Shown here piece after piece: positions 42,214 through 51,386 of a DNA stretch of 64,000 bases. Every line of letters begins with the position of its first letter. Position 1 is the stretch's first letter. The position numbers were made by a program, and so were the translations under genes. Source of the DNA: Brucella anthropi ATCC 49188 (GTDB lineage: Bacteria > Pseudomonadota > Alphaproteobacteria > Rhizobiales > Rhizobiaceae). The notes beneath the pieces are model-generated. The model ran no database searches and had not been told where the DNA came from. It saw only the letters and a list, made by a program, of their open reading frames with translations. The DNA lies in NCBI RefSeq assembly GCF_000017405.1, contig NC_009668.1, positions 770,001 through 834,000 of the forward strand. Direction: 5' to 3'.

Positions 42214-43470
42214 ATGTTACCAGAAAGAGCAAAAGTTCTCGCCACATCCGTGTGTCTCGCTATGACAACGTTAACAATGGCAGATTCGGCTTCTGCGGCT
42301 AATCTTGAAGTTACGCATTGGTGGACATCTGGCGGTGAAGCGGCAGCTGTCAAAGTTCTCGCTGAAAAATATGATGCGCTCGGCGGCGACAAGTGGGTCG
42401 ATGGGGCGATTGCCGGTAGCGGCGCTACAGCCCGCCCGATCATTATCAGCCGTATTCTCGGCGGCAATCCAATGGGAGCGACCCAGCTCAATCATGGACG
42501 GCAGGCTGAAGAACTGGTTCAGGGCGGATTAATGACGGATTTGACCGAGCTCGCCGAAAAGGAAGGCTGGGCCAACTTCATTCGTCCGAAGAGCCTCTTG
42601 GAATCCTGCACTTATGAAGGGCGCCTCTACTGTGTGCCGCTGAATATTCATTCGTGGGAATGGATGTGGATCAATCCGCAAGCCTTTCGCGAGGCCGGAA
42701 CCGAACCTCCAAAAAACTGGAATGACCTTATAGCTGCAGCTCCCAAGCTGAAGGAAAAGAACATTGTGCCGTTGGCGACCGGTGACGGTTGGCAGGTGAA
42801 TGGCATGCTGACTGTCCTGACAACTGCGATTGGCGGTAAGGACCTCTATCTAAAGGTCAATAAGGACAAGAACGCCGATGCGGCACGCGGTCCTGAAATG
42901 AAGAAGGTTTTTGAAGCGCTGGCTCAGGCGCGTTCACTGGCTGATCCGGGTTATGTGGGCCGTTCATGGAACGAGGCGACCAACATGGTGCTGACCGGCC
43001 GCGCCGGTACGCAGATCATGGGAGACTGGGCGCAAGGCGAGTTTGGGACAGCGGGCAAGGTTGCAGGCAAGGATTATGACTGCTTGCCAGGACTCGGCGT
43101 TCATCAATATCTGGATACTGGCGGTGACGCGATCTACTTCCCGAAGAACAAGGACCCGGAAGTCACCAAGGCGCAGCTCAAGCTGGCAAGCATGCTCGTT
43201 TCCAAGGAGACGCAGGTTGCATTCAATCTGGCCAAGGGGTCGCTGCCGATCCGCGGCGATGTGGATCTCGATTCAGCCTCGAGCTGCATGCGTGCAGGTA
43301 TCGATATTCTGAAGAACCCGGACAACATCGTTCCCTCTGTGGAGCAGTTGCGTGCGCCGGATACCCAAGGGCAAATCGAAAGTCTGGCTGCCGAGTTTTT
43401 CTCCAATCCAGACATGACGGTCGATGATATTCAGGAACGTTTTGCGGAGATTATCGAACAGGCACAATAG
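42214..43470 (+). CDS. Sugar ABC transporter substrate-binding protein (418 aa)
   Basis: Periplasmic binding protein of the CUT1 (family 1) class. The signal peptide runs to about residue 29 (MADSASA-ANLEV). The mature start LEVTHWWTSGGEAAAVKVLAE, together with NPMGATQLNHG, is close to the glucose/mannose-binding GtsA-type proteins, so a hexose or glucoside is a reasonable guess. Conserved features include YCVPLNIHSWEWMWINPQAF and MGDWAQGEFG. ATG 42214 has a GGGAGGAT ribosome site; the upstream TTG at 42199 is part of that leader. It is the first gene of a binding protein/permease/permease/ATPase operon controlled by the two operators just upstream. Confidence 0.88.
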   Translation: MLPERAKVLATSVCLAMTTLTMADSASAANLEVTHWWTSGGEAAAVKVLAEKYDALGGDKWVDGAIAGSGATARPIIISRILGGNPMGATQLNHGRQAEELVQGGLMTDLTELAEKEGWANFIRPKSLLESCTYEGRLYCVPLNIHSWEWMWINPQAFREAGTEPPKNWNDLIAAAPKLKEKNIVPLATGDGWQVNGMLTVLTTAIGGKDLYLKVNKDKNADAARGPEMKKVFEALAQARSLADPGYVGRSWNEATNMVLTGRAGTQIMGDWAQGEFGTAGKVAGKDYDCLPGLGVHQYLDTGGDAIYFPKNKDPEVTKAQLKLASMLVSKETQVAFNLAKGSLPIRGDVDLDSASSCMRAGIDILKNPDNIVPSVEQLRAPDTQGQIESLAAEFFSNPDMTVDDIQERFAEIIEQAQ

Positions 43471-43545
43471 TCACGTTCAAGTCCTGCGCTGTCGATGAGG
43501 ACGACGGTACAGGACACTCCGAGAACCGGAACAGGGAGGAGCATC

Positions 43546-44454
43546 ATGGCCGTCATGGAAGAGGGCAATCGTGGAAAGCCGTCGGGAATATTTCGCAATC
43601 TGAATGCAAAGGTTGCAGCACTTCCAATGATCGCGACGGTTCTCGTGGTCTTCATTGGCTGCACGCTCTGGACGGTTGTTTATTCCTTCACGTCCTCCAA
43701 ATCGCTGCCTATGTTGAATTTTGTCGGCTTCGATCAATATACGCGCCTGTTTTCTGCAACCCGCTGGCATGTGTCAGTCCGCAATCTGGCGATCTATGGC
43801 GTCCTCTGCATGGGCTTTTCCCTTGTGGCCGGGTTTGTCCTTGCTGCCCTGATGGACCAGAAAATCCGCTTCGAGAACACATTTCGCACGATTTTCCTCT
43901 ATCCCTATGCCCTGTCGTTCATTGTGACGGGCCTTGTCTGGCAGTGGATTTTCAACCCGCAACTCGGACTGGAGAAAGTCATTCGCGATATAGGCTTCGA
44001 CAACTTCCAGATGGCTATCCTGTCGAGCCGCACCTACGTCATCTATGCAATTGTCATTGCCGGGCTCTGGCAGATGACGGGGTTGGTCATGGTTCTGATG
44101 CTGGCCGGGCTGCGCAATGTCGATGATGAAATCTGGAAGGCTGCACGAGTTGACGGCATTCCGAAGTGGAAAGCCTATCTCTTCATCATCCTGCCGATGA
44201 TGCGCCCCGTTCTGGTGACGACCGTCGTTCTTATCGCGACAGGCATCGTCAAACTATACGATCTGGTGGTTGCCATGACCAATGGCGGTCCCGGCATAGC
44301 GTCGGAAGTACCAGCAAAATATGTCTACGATTTCATGTTCGGCTGGGCCAATTTGGGGCAGGGGCTTGCTGCTTCTACCGTCATGCTGACCACGGTTCTG
44401 ATCATTCTCGTTCCTTGGACAATGCTGGAATATAGTCGGAGGAAAGCGCGATGA
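43546..44454 (+). CDS. Sugar ABC transporter permease, MalF-like (302 aa)
   Basis: Inner-membrane permease with six predicted helices, the first within LPMIATVLVVFIGCTLWTVVY. The cytoplasmic coupling loop carries the EAA motif as DDEIWKAARVDGIPKWKAYLFIILPMMRP. The length and N-terminus fit the first permease of CUT1 transporters. ATG 43546 follows GGGAGGAGC; the frame is open from 43495 but without such a site. It lies 75 bp after the binding-protein gene, and its stop overlaps the second permease start by 4 bp. Confidence 0.88.
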   Translation: MAVMEEGNRGKPSGIFRNLNAKVAALPMIATVLVVFIGCTLWTVVYSFTSSKSLPMLNFVGFDQYTRLFSATRWHVSVRNLAIYGVLCMGFSLVAGFVLAALMDQKIRFENTFRTIFLYPYALSFIVTGLVWQWIFNPQLGLEKVIRDIGFDNFQMAILSSRTYVIYAIVIAGLWQMTGLVMVLMLAGLRNVDDEIWKAARVDGIPKWKAYLFIILPMMRPVLVTTVVLIATGIVKLYDLVVAMTNGGPGIASEVPAKYVYDFMFGWANLGQGLAASTVMLTTVLIILVPWTMLEYSRRKAR

Positions 44455-45413
44455 CTGAAGCTGTCCTCAACAGGAAGAGGCCAGCCGAAACTGAGGCTGT
44501 AGCAGCCCAGGCTCGTCCGGCACAAAAGCGGGCTTCGCAGCCGTGGGGTCGTAAGCCAAAACGGCGCTTTGCACCGGCCACCATCATGCTCTACAGCATT
44601 TTGTTCGTTGCTGCCGTCTATTATCTGTTGCCGCTTTACGTGATGGTAGTCACTTCTCTGAAGGGTATGCCGGAGATCCGGCTCGGCAACATCTTTTCAC
44701 CGCCAGTCGAAATCACCTTTGAGCCATGGGTCAAGGCATGGAGTCAGGCTTGTACCGGCCTTTATTGTGAAGGCATCAGCGCGGGGTTCTGGAATTCGAT
44801 CAAGATCACCGTGCCGAGCGTGATCGTTTCCATCACCATCGCTTCAGTCAATGGTTACGCGCTGGCCAACTGGAAATTCAAAGGATCGGAAATATTCTTT
44901 TCGGTCTTGTTGTTTGGGGCATTCATTCCGTATCAGGTCATGCTTTATCCCCTCGTGATCATAACCCGCGAGCTTGGTATATTCGGCACGCTGACCGGCG
45001 TTGTCTTCATCCATACCATCTTCGGCATGCCGATCTTGACGTTATTGTTCCGCAACTATTTCGCCGGCCTGCCGCCGGAACTCTTCAAGGCAGCGCGTGT
45101 CGACGGAGCCGGGTTCTGGCGCATTTTCTTTCAGATCATGCTGCCGATGTCGCTGCCGATCTTCGTGGTTGCAATCATTCTGCAGGTGACCGGTATCTGG
45201 AACGACTTTCTGTTCGGCGTGGTGTTTGCAGGAACGCAGAATTTTCCGATGACCGTCCAGCTGAACAATATCGTCAACTCCATGCAGGGCGTGAAGGAAT
45301 ACAACGTCAATATGGCCGCCACCATTCTTACCGGGGCCGTGCCATTGCTCGTCTATTTTGTTTCTGGTCGGTATTTTGTACGCGGCATTGCCGCTGGCGC
45401 AGTGAAAGGATGA
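44451..45413 (+). CDS. Sugar ABC transporter permease, MalG-like (320 aa)
   Basis: Second permease of the CUT1 transporter: a cytoplasmic N-terminal extension of about 45 basic residues, then six hydrophobic segments. The EAA loop is PPELFKAARVDGAGFWRIFFQIMLPMSLPIF. An insert between the first two helices contains two cysteines (CTGLYCEGIS), probably periplasmic, as seen in glucose/mannose type permeases. It is translationally coupled to the first permease (4-bp overlap) and is followed after 4 bp by the ATPase gene. Confidence 0.88.
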   Translation: MTEAVLNRKRPAETEAVAAQARPAQKRASQPWGRKPKRRFAPATIMLYSILFVAAVYYLLPLYVMVVTSLKGMPEIRLGNIFSPPVEITFEPWVKAWSQACTGLYCEGISAGFWNSIKITVPSVIVSITIASVNGYALANWKFKGSEIFFSVLLFGAFIPYQVMLYPLVIITRELGIFGTLTGVVFIHTIFGMPILTLLFRNYFAGLPPELFKAARVDGAGFWRIFFQIMLPMSLPIFVVAIILQVTGIWNDFLFGVVFAGTQNFPMTVQLNNIVNSMQGVKEYNVNMAATILTGAVPLLVYFVSGRYFVRGIAAGAVKG

Positions 45414-45417
45414 ATTC

Positions 45418-46488
45418 ATGAACTCCAGCGTTTCCATCCAGGATCTGTCGCTCGGCTTCGGCTCGGTCAATGTGCTGCAAAATCTCAATCTGGAAATCGG
45501 GGAGGGCGAATTCCTCGTTCTTCTGGGGCCGTCCGGTTGCGGCAAGTCCACTCTGCTCAATTGTGTAGCGGGCCTTCTCGATATCTCCGAAGGCAGCATT
45601 TTCATCAAAGGACGTAACGTTACCTGGGAGGAGCCGAAGGATCGTGGCATCGGCATGGTGTTTCAGTCCTATGCGCTTTATCCGCAAATGACTGTTGAGA
45701 AGAACCTTTCCTTCGGTTTGCGGGTTGCCGGCTTCCCGAAAGGGGAGATTGATAAACGCATCAAACGCGCGGCCGAAATTCTGCAGATCGAACCCTTGCT
45801 GCAGCGCAAACCTTCGGCACTGTCCGGCGGACAACGTCAGCGTGTTGCGATCGGTCGTGCGCTGGTGCGCGATGTCGACGTGTTTTTGTTCGATGAACCG
45901 CTTTCCAATCTGGATGCAAAATTACGTTCTGAGCTACGCGTTGAGATCAAGCGCCTTCACCAGAGACTCGGCAATACCATGATCTACGTCACGCACGACC
46001 AGATCGAAGCCCTGACATTGGCGGACCGCATCGCAGTCATGAAAGGTGGGGTGGTCCAACAACTGGCTGATCCGTCGACGATTTACAATCGCCCAAAGAA
46101 CAGGTTCGTAGCGGGTTTTCTCGGCTCGCCGTCGATGAATTTCTTTACGGGAGAAATTACGGCTACAAATGGCAAGCCAGTCTTCCATGCTGGCGAGACC
46201 GCCGTTCAGCTTGATGGATATGACGGTGGGCTGACACCCGGACGTAAGGCCACTCTCGGGGTTCGTCCTGAGCATACTAGACTTGATGTCGAAGATGGTT
46301 TTGAGGCGACCGTCGATCTGGATGAGCCGATGGGTGCCGACAGTTTGGTCTGGCTTCGCCTGAACGGACATTCGCTATCCGCACGGGTGGAAGCGGGGAA
46401 GCGCTATCGGGCAGGTGAGAAGGTCAGGATCGGTTTCAAGCCGGATGCCCTGTCGCTTTTCGATGCGCAAACGGAGGAGAGGCTTTAG
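45418..46488 (+). CDS. Sugar ABC transporter ATP-binding protein, MalK/UgpC-like (356 aa)
   Basis: ATPase subunit of the CUT1 transporter: Walker A GPSGCGKSTLLNCVAG, Q-loop VFQSYALYPQMTV, signature LSGGQRQRVAIGRALV, Walker B VFLFDEPLSNLDAK and the switch histidine VTHDQIEAL. The C-terminal 110 residues form the MalK-type regulatory (TOBE) domain, including LGVRPEHTRLD and GADSLVWLRLNG. It closes the transporter operon and is followed by a possible attenuator and then the two catabolic genes. Confidence 0.92.
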   Translation: MNSSVSIQDLSLGFGSVNVLQNLNLEIGEGEFLVLLGPSGCGKSTLLNCVAGLLDISEGSIFIKGRNVTWEEPKDRGIGMVFQSYALYPQMTVEKNLSFGLRVAGFPKGEIDKRIKRAAEILQIEPLLQRKPSALSGGQRQRVAIGRALVRDVDVFLFDEPLSNLDAKLRSELRVEIKRLHQRLGNTMIYVTHDQIEALTLADRIAVMKGGVVQQLADPSTIYNRPKNRFVAGFLGSPSMNFFTGEITATNGKPVFHAGETAVQLDGYDGGLTPGRKATLGVRPEHTRLDVEDGFEATVDLDEPMGADSLVWLRLNGHSLSARVEAGKRYRAGEKVRIGFKPDALSLFDAQTEERL

Positions 46489-46517
46489 ATGAATAGCGAA
46501 GAACGTTCCCCTTAAGA

Positions 46518-46597
46518 GCCTCTCCTGCGAGAGGCGAAGCTATTGGCTTTCAATGGACGGCACGAGGGCTTGCCTCGGACCGTGCGGGGATTTTTTG
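46518..46597 (+). terminator. Two hairpins and a T-run between the transporter and catabolic genes
   Basis: GCCTCTC (46518-46524) pairs with GAGAGGC (46529-46535) around CTGC. A second dyad, GCACG (46560-46564) with CGTGC (46581-46585), encloses CGAGG/CCTCG and is followed after GGGGA by a run of six T. Together they look like a partial terminator that lowers expression of the downstream catabolic genes. Confidence 0.45.
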
Positions 46598-46647
46598 CTC
46601 GCAAGAAAGCCCGACACAATTCTGGATAGAGTTCTGAGGACGAGGAC

Positions 46648-47394
46648 ATGAACGGATATTCCTATCAACTTTACAGCTCCCGCAACTTCCAACCGTTGGA
46701 ACGCACGCTCACCATGCTGCGGGATCTCGGCTATCGTCGGGTGGAAGGCTATGGGGGGATTTATGGTGATCCTGTTCGATTAAAGAAGGACCTCGACGCA
46801 TTGGGACTTTCCATGCCTACCGGACACTTTGGTCTGGATATGCTGGAGAACGAAGTCAACCGTGTTCTGGAGATTGCCAAGGTCGCCGATATGAAGGCTA
46901 TTTTCTGCCCTTATCTCGATGCAGACCGCCGCCCGGATAGTGTTGCCGGTTGGCAGGAGTTCGGAAAACGCCTTGCTGTCGCTGGAGAGCATTATCGCAA
47001 GGCGGGCTATGCATTTGGCTGGCACAACCATGATTTCGAATTCCGCCCGTTGGCCGACGGTTCCGTACCACAGGAACATATCCTCGATGCTTCGCCCGAT
47101 CTTGCATGGGAGGCGGATATTGCGTGGATTATCAAAGGCGGTGCCGACCCGCTTGAATGGATCAGGCGCTATGGCGACCGAATCCTTGCGGTCCATGTCA
47201 AGGATATCGCCATAGCCGGTGAAAAAACCGACGAAGACGGCTGGGAAGACGTCGGACATGGCACTGTGGACTGGGCTGAATTGTTTACGGCTTTGCGCAA
47301 GACGCCCGTCCGCTATTTCATCATGGAACACGATAATCCGTCGGACGACACCCGATTTGCGCGCCGTTCCATCGAAACCGTAAAGAATTTCTGA
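46648..47394 (+). CDS. Sugar phosphate isomerase/epimerase family protein (248 aa)
   Basis: Xylose-isomerase-like TIM barrel (AP endonuclease family 2 fold). Metal-binding residues are recognisable in FGWHNHDFEFRPLADG, in the LAWEADIAWIIKGG strand (Glu-x-Asp) and in RILAVHVKDI followed by GHGTVDW and YFIMEHDNPSDD. Enzymes of this group isomerise or epimerise keto-sugars or inositol-derived compounds. Next to a Gfo/Idh dehydrogenase and a sugar transporter, a role in processing an oxidised sugar is likely, but the reaction is not known. It is separated from the transporter by the hairpins at 46518-46597 and from the dehydrogenase gene by 13 bp. Confidence 0.83.
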   Translation: MNGYSYQLYSSRNFQPLERTLTMLRDLGYRRVEGYGGIYGDPVRLKKDLDALGLSMPTGHFGLDMLENEVNRVLEIAKVADMKAIFCPYLDADRRPDSVAGWQEFGKRLAVAGEHYRKAGYAFGWHNHDFEFRPLADGSVPQEHILDASPDLAWEADIAWIIKGGADPLEWIRRYGDRILAVHVKDIAIAGEKTDEDGWEDVGHGTVDWAELFTALRKTPVRYFIMEHDNPSDDTRFARRSIETVKNF

Positions 47395-47407
47395 GTTGGA
47401 GAACGAA

Positions 47408-48574
47408 ATGACCAAGGCACTTGGTGTCGGCATTATCGGTTGTGGCAATATATCCGCTGCCTATCTGCGGCTGTCTCCCATGTTTCGAGGTATCGAAATA
47501 ATAGCATGCGCCGATATAAATCCTGCTGCAGCAAAAGCGCGCGCAGACGAGTTTGGTATAAAAGCACAGACTATCGATGAGCTGCTTCAGAACGACGGCA
47601 TTGATATCGTCGTCAACCTGACAGTTCCCGATGCTCATTATGCTGTCACGAAGCAAATTCTGGCCGCAGGCAAACATGCATACTCAGAAAAACCTTTGGT
47701 TCTCTCGATGGAGCAGGGGCTGGAACTGAAGGCGCTTGCCGATGGTCGCAACCTGAAAGTGGGGTGCGCGCCGGATACGTTTCTGGGTGGAGCCCATCAG
47801 CTGGCGCGGCGCGAAATCGATAATGGTAATGTCGGTCGCATCACCTCCGGTACATGCCATGTCATGAGCCATGGCATGGAACATTGGCATCCGAATCCCG
47901 ACTTTTTCTTCCGAAAGGGCGGTGGGCCGATCCTTGATCTTGGACCGTATTACATCGCCAATCTCGTTAATCTGATTGGCCCCGTGAAGCGCGTCGCCGC
48001 TTTGACTTCTGCAGCTACACCGACGCGGACGATTAGCTCTGAACCACGCAAGGGCGAAGCCATTCCTGTGGAGACGCCAACGACCATTCACGCATTATTG
48101 GAATTCGAACAGGGCGCAACAGTAACACTATCAGCCAGTTGGGATGTCTGGGCGCATCGCCATGCGAACATGGAGTTGTATGGCACCGAAGGATCGCTTT
48201 ACCTGCCCGATCCCAATTTTTTTGGCGGAGAAGTTCAACTGGCGAAGCCGGGCGAACCAGCGGAAATAGTGGAAAATTGGGAGCATCCATTTGGCGTTGC
48301 CAATGAACAGCATTCTCAAGGTATGATGGCTAACTATAGAACGGCTGGTCTGGCAGATATGGCGGCTGCTATTCTGAACGGCCGCGATCTACGTTGTTCG
48401 CTGGAACGTGCACTGCATGGGGTCGACGTCATGCTGGCTATTTTGAGATCAGGCGAGGAAAAGCGTTTCATTGACATCGAAACGCGCTGTACGCGCCCGG
48501 AAGCACTGAACATTAAAGCGGCTGAGGCTTTGTTGCTGCCAGTTGAAAATGGAAAGAAACGGGCGGCGAACTGA
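47408..48574 (+). CDS. Gfo/Idh/MocA family NAD(P)-dependent oxidoreductase (388 aa)
   Basis: The N-terminal Rossmann domain has VGIIGCGNISAAYLRL, IACADINPAAAKARADEFG and VNLTVPDAHYAV. The family catalytic Lys lies in AGKHAYSEKPLVLS (Glu-Lys-Pro), and the C-terminal domain carries GGPILDLGPYYIANLVNLIG with the conserved Asp/Tyr. It oxidises or reduces a sugar or cyclitol hydroxyl. ATG 47408 follows a GGAG element; the open frame from TTG 47396 has no advantage. Pairing with the isomerase/epimerase resembles keto-glycoside or inositol pathways; the substrate is undetermined. The gene ends before a strong bidirectional hairpin shared with the LacI gene. Confidence 0.88.
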   Translation: MTKALGVGIIGCGNISAAYLRLSPMFRGIEIIACADINPAAAKARADEFGIKAQTIDELLQNDGIDIVVNLTVPDAHYAVTKQILAAGKHAYSEKPLVLSMEQGLELKALADGRNLKVGCAPDTFLGGAHQLARREIDNGNVGRITSGTCHVMSHGMEHWHPNPDFFFRKGGGPILDLGPYYIANLVNLIGPVKRVAALTSAATPTRTISSEPRKGEAIPVETPTTIHALLEFEQGATVTLSASWDVWAHRHANMELYGTEGSLYLPDPNFFGGEVQLAKPGEPAEIVENWEHPFGVANEQHSQGMMANYRTAGLADMAAAILNGRDLRCSLERALHGVDVMLAILRSGEEKRFIDIETRCTRPEALNIKAAEALLLPVENGKKRAAN

Positions 48575-48600
48575 CTTTGCATCGCTCCTCCCGAGCGATA

Positions 48601-48638
48601 GGAGGCCATTCCGGGCTCACGGGTCCGGAGTGGCCTCC
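48601..48638. terminator. Bidirectional terminator between the dehydrogenase and LacI genes
   Basis: GGAGGCCATTCCGG (48601-48614) pairs with CCGGAGTGGCCTCC (48625-48638) over 14 positions with one T/G wobble, loop of 10 nt. It lies between converging genes. Confidence 0.75.
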
Positions 48639-48646
48639 GCCCATTC

Positions 48647-49681
48647 TTATCCGATGGTCTGCAAGGACCTCACATCGATGCCGTTAATCCGGCCCAGAAT
48701 GGCTTTGCCAAGCTGCTGCCCGGCCAGCTTGAAACTTTCCTCGACGACAATCAGCCCCGGGCGAAACCAATGCAAAATCTGCGTCGATTGTTTGGCTGCG
48801 ACATCGACTTCATTACCGATACTCAATCCCGCATCTTCTACACCGGCAACAATTGCCAGAGCGGCTGCACTGCCAGAGCAGATGATACCGTCCGGTCGAT
48901 CAGGTCTTTTCATCAATTGAGCTATATGCTGCCGCAAATCCTCAAGCGGTGTATCCAGATCAACGTCTTCGAGCGGCGATCCACTACAGTGAAAGGCACG
49001 CAGACCTTCATAAAATCCACCTACCATATGCCGGTAATAGGTGAGATGTGCGGGCGGAGTCAGTAAAGCGAGCCGCTTTCGTCCGCGCGCTGCCAGTTTG
49101 CCAACCATATCCAGCGCGAAAGTGAAATTATCAAAGTCGTGAAAAGGATGCTCAATGCCCGTATCAGTGCGACCATGGGTGGCGAACGGAAAATCATGTT
49201 CCGTCAGATAATGGACGCGTTGATCGTCCGGTTCTGTACGCGAAAAAATAATACCGTCGGCTGAGCCCGTTTCCACGATATAGCGGATCGGTTCGATTGG
49301 CGCCCGCGAATGAAAATAGGGTGTCAGAATGAGATGGTATTGCGTTTCGGCAAGAACATCCGCGACGCCATGAATGACCTGGCTGGTAAAGCCCATGATC
49401 TCGTCCTGTGTGTTCAGGACAAGGGCAATGACATTCGTCTTGCCGGTTCGAAGGCGCACACCGGCACGATTGGGACGATAACCGATCTGTCGGGCGATCA
49501 GTTGTACGCGTTTTCGTGTTTCCGGACCGATTTCCGGTGCATCCTTTAAAGCACGCGAAACCGTGGTCACGCCAAGGCCGGTCATGAATGCAATTGTCTT
49601 CAGCGTCGGACGTTCATTTTCAAAGAACGATTTGGCTGGATTTTGCGGCTTGGAAGCCTGCGGGCTCCGTTTTTCATTCAT
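48647..49681 (-). CDS. LacI family transcriptional regulator of the sugar operon (344 aa)
   Basis: The N-terminal helix-turn-helix and hinge are clear: PTLKTIAFMTGLGVTTVSRA, then LKDAPEIGPETRKRVQLIA and IGYRPNRAGVRLRTGKTNVIAL. The rest is the periplasmic-binding-protein-like sensor domain (SQVIHGVADVLAETQY; GIICSGSAAALAIV). The frame is open to a TTG at 49747, but ATG 49681 (MNEKRSPQ) gives a normal N-terminus. It converges on the catabolic genes it probably controls, and the operators at 41981 and 42181 have the CG-centred palindromy of its family. No such operator is seen before its own gene, so strong autoregulation is not evident. Confidence 0.88.
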   Translation of the reverse strand: MNEKRSPQASKPQNPAKSFFENERPTLKTIAFMTGLGVTTVSRALKDAPEIGPETRKRVQLIARQIGYRPNRAGVRLRTGKTNVIALVLNTQDEIMGFTSQVIHGVADVLAETQYHLILTPYFHSRAPIEPIRYIVETGSADGIIFSRTEPDDQRVHYLTEHDFPFATHGRTDTGIEHPFHDFDNFTFALDMVGKLAARGRKRLALLTPPAHLTYYRHMVGGFYEGLRAFHCSGSPLEDVDLDTPLEDLRQHIAQLMKRPDRPDGIICSGSAAALAIVAGVEDAGLSIGNEVDVAAKQSTQILHWFRPGLIVVEESFKLAGQQLGKAILGRINGIDVRSLQTIG

Positions 49682-49988
49682 GCGTATTTCGTCCGGCAGC
49701 GAGGAACGATGTGTACGGGAAAAGCTAGAATTCGCTTTATCTATCAATAGCTTGTTTTGACGGACTTGTCATCTTTTATGATGTTGAATCGATATTTTCA
49801 GATACCATTTCGAACGGTTTTTATTGCGTTCCGCACGTACTCGCTGAGGCATGCTTTCCATCGTCTCGGTGCTTGTCATTGCCAGCGATAAGAACTTCTC
49901 CTTGAACGCTGTTTTGACTAGATTGTCATGAAGAAATTTCAGTATAATAGGACAATTCTGGATATGTCATGATGGAGTTGGTAGACGC
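49682..49988. other. Divergent intergenic region between the LacI and EnuR genes
   Basis: About 307 bp with no supportable gene. A TATAAT at 49943-49948 on the plus strand lies 41 bp before the enuR start and is the best -10 candidate; a matching -35 is poor. GACA-N10-TGTC at 49951-49968 is a weak dyad between that -10 and the start codon. No copies of the LacI operator are present. Confidence 0.5.
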
Positions 49989-51383
49989 ATGTGGGAACCC
50001 ATGTTGGAAATGCGCAAGGGCGTCACCAAGCACAGGCTTTTGACAGATAAAATTGTCGACGATATCGAGAAGGGCGTTCTTTTGCCCGCCACGCGCATGC
50101 CGACCCATCGGGATTTGGCGCACAAGCTCGGGCTTTCGGTACAGACGGTCAGTATCAGCTACAAGGAGGCAGAACGGCGCGGTTATTTGCGTGGTGAGGT
50201 TGGCCGGGGAACCTATGTCTGCAACCGGGTGACGGAGCGGGCTGATCGTTTCATGCTTGATCGGGATCCCAGCGGAACGGCGGATCTATCCATCATTCGC
50301 GCAGTCTATACAGAAGCCCACGAGAATGCATCGCGTCGTCTGCTGGAGGAAATGAGCCAGTCGGACAATGCGAGCTTCATGCGTCCATGTCGACCTATTG
50401 CGGGGCTGGATCGACATCGCGCGGTCGCGCGAGACTGGCTGCGTGGCCTGTCGGTTGATGTTGATCCGGGCCGGATCATTATTACGAATGGCGCTGCTCA
50501 TGGCTTGTTTCTGGCAGTCGCAGCGGTTGTGCAGCCGGGTGAGGTTGTACTGACGGAAAGCCTTACCGATCATGGCATCATAGGTCTTGCCAATGTGCTT
50601 GGCTTCACGCTGCGTGCGCTGCCGACGGATAGAGAAGGTATATTGCCCGATGCTTTTGAAACTGCGTGCAAGGCGGGAGATGTAAGGGCGCTGGTGCTCA
50701 TTCCGACGCTTGGCAATCCGACTAGTCATTTGATGGGAGTTGAAAGGCGCATTGCTGTCGCGGATATTGCCCGGCGATACGGCGTTTGTGTCATCGAGGA
50801 TGAAGTCTATAAGCCGATCCTTGAAGAGCCTCTGCCGTCAATGCCGGAACTGCTGCCAGAACTGGGCTTCTTTGTGACAAGCTTCACCAAGACGGTTATG
50901 ACCGGCTTGCGGACAGGCTATCTTGTGGTGCCTGCGCATTATTCCATCCGCGTAACGTCGATTTTGCGCGTCACGAGCTGGAGCGGCGTCAATCTCGTTG
51001 CAGAGATGGCCAGCCGCTGGATCGAGGACGGAACGGCGACCGAGCTTCTGGATATTCAGCGTAGCGAGTTGCGTTCAAGGCAGACATTGGTAGCCGATAT
51101 TCTTGAGCCGCACATTGCTGGCAGCAATCCGCTGTCGCTTTGTGCCTGGTTGAAGATCCCGCGCAACTGGTCGGAGGATGGTCTGGTCCGTGCTCTGGCA
51201 AGCAAGGGCGTCGCTGTCACACCTTCTGATCCGTTCGTGGCAGGTGGTGAGCGGGGGGATGGCGGCATCCGCATCTGCCTCGGCGGAAGGCTTTCGCGAT
51301 CTGCCTTGCAGACGGCTCTTGAAACTATTCGCGAAACCTTCGCGCAACTGCCGCCAGTCTATGACGTCAGTTCTATAGCCTGA
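49989..51383 (+). CDS. enuR: MocR/GntR-type PLP-dependent regulator of ectoine utilisation (464 aa)
   Basis: An N-terminal GntR winged helix (LLTDKIVDDIEKGVLLPATR; MPTHRDLAHKLGLSVQTVS; GYLRGEVGRGTYV) is fused to an aminotransferase-like domain. The aminotransferase part has NGAAHGLFLAVAAVVQPGE, the VCVIEDEVYKPI aspartate strand and FFVTSFTKTVMTGLRTGYLV with the probable PLP lysine Lys301. In studied EnuR proteins the PLP-bound lysine senses the ectoine breakdown products N-alpha-acetyl-diaminobutyrate and diaminobutyrate, which relieves repression. Length and neighbourhood (ehu/eut/doe genes) support this name. It ends 3 bp from the convergent ehuA stop codon. Confidence 0.85.
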   Translation: MWEPMLEMRKGVTKHRLLTDKIVDDIEKGVLLPATRMPTHRDLAHKLGLSVQTVSISYKEAERRGYLRGEVGRGTYVCNRVTERADRFMLDRDPSGTADLSIIRAVYTEAHENASRRLLEEMSQSDNASFMRPCRPIAGLDRHRAVARDWLRGLSVDVDPGRIIITNGAAHGLFLAVAAVVQPGEVVLTESLTDHGIIGLANVLGFTLRALPTDREGILPDAFETACKAGDVRALVLIPTLGNPTSHLMGVERRIAVADIARRYGVCVIEDEVYKPILEEPLPSMPELLPELGFFVTSFTKTVMTGLRTGYLVVPAHYSIRVTSILRVTSWSGVNLVAEMASRWIEDGTATELLDIQRSELRSRQTLVADILEPHIAGSNPLSLCAWLKIPRNWSEDGLVRALASKGVAVTPSDPFVAGGERGDGGIRICLGGRLSRSALQTALETIRETFAQLPPVYDVSSIA

Positions 51384-51386
51384 GCG

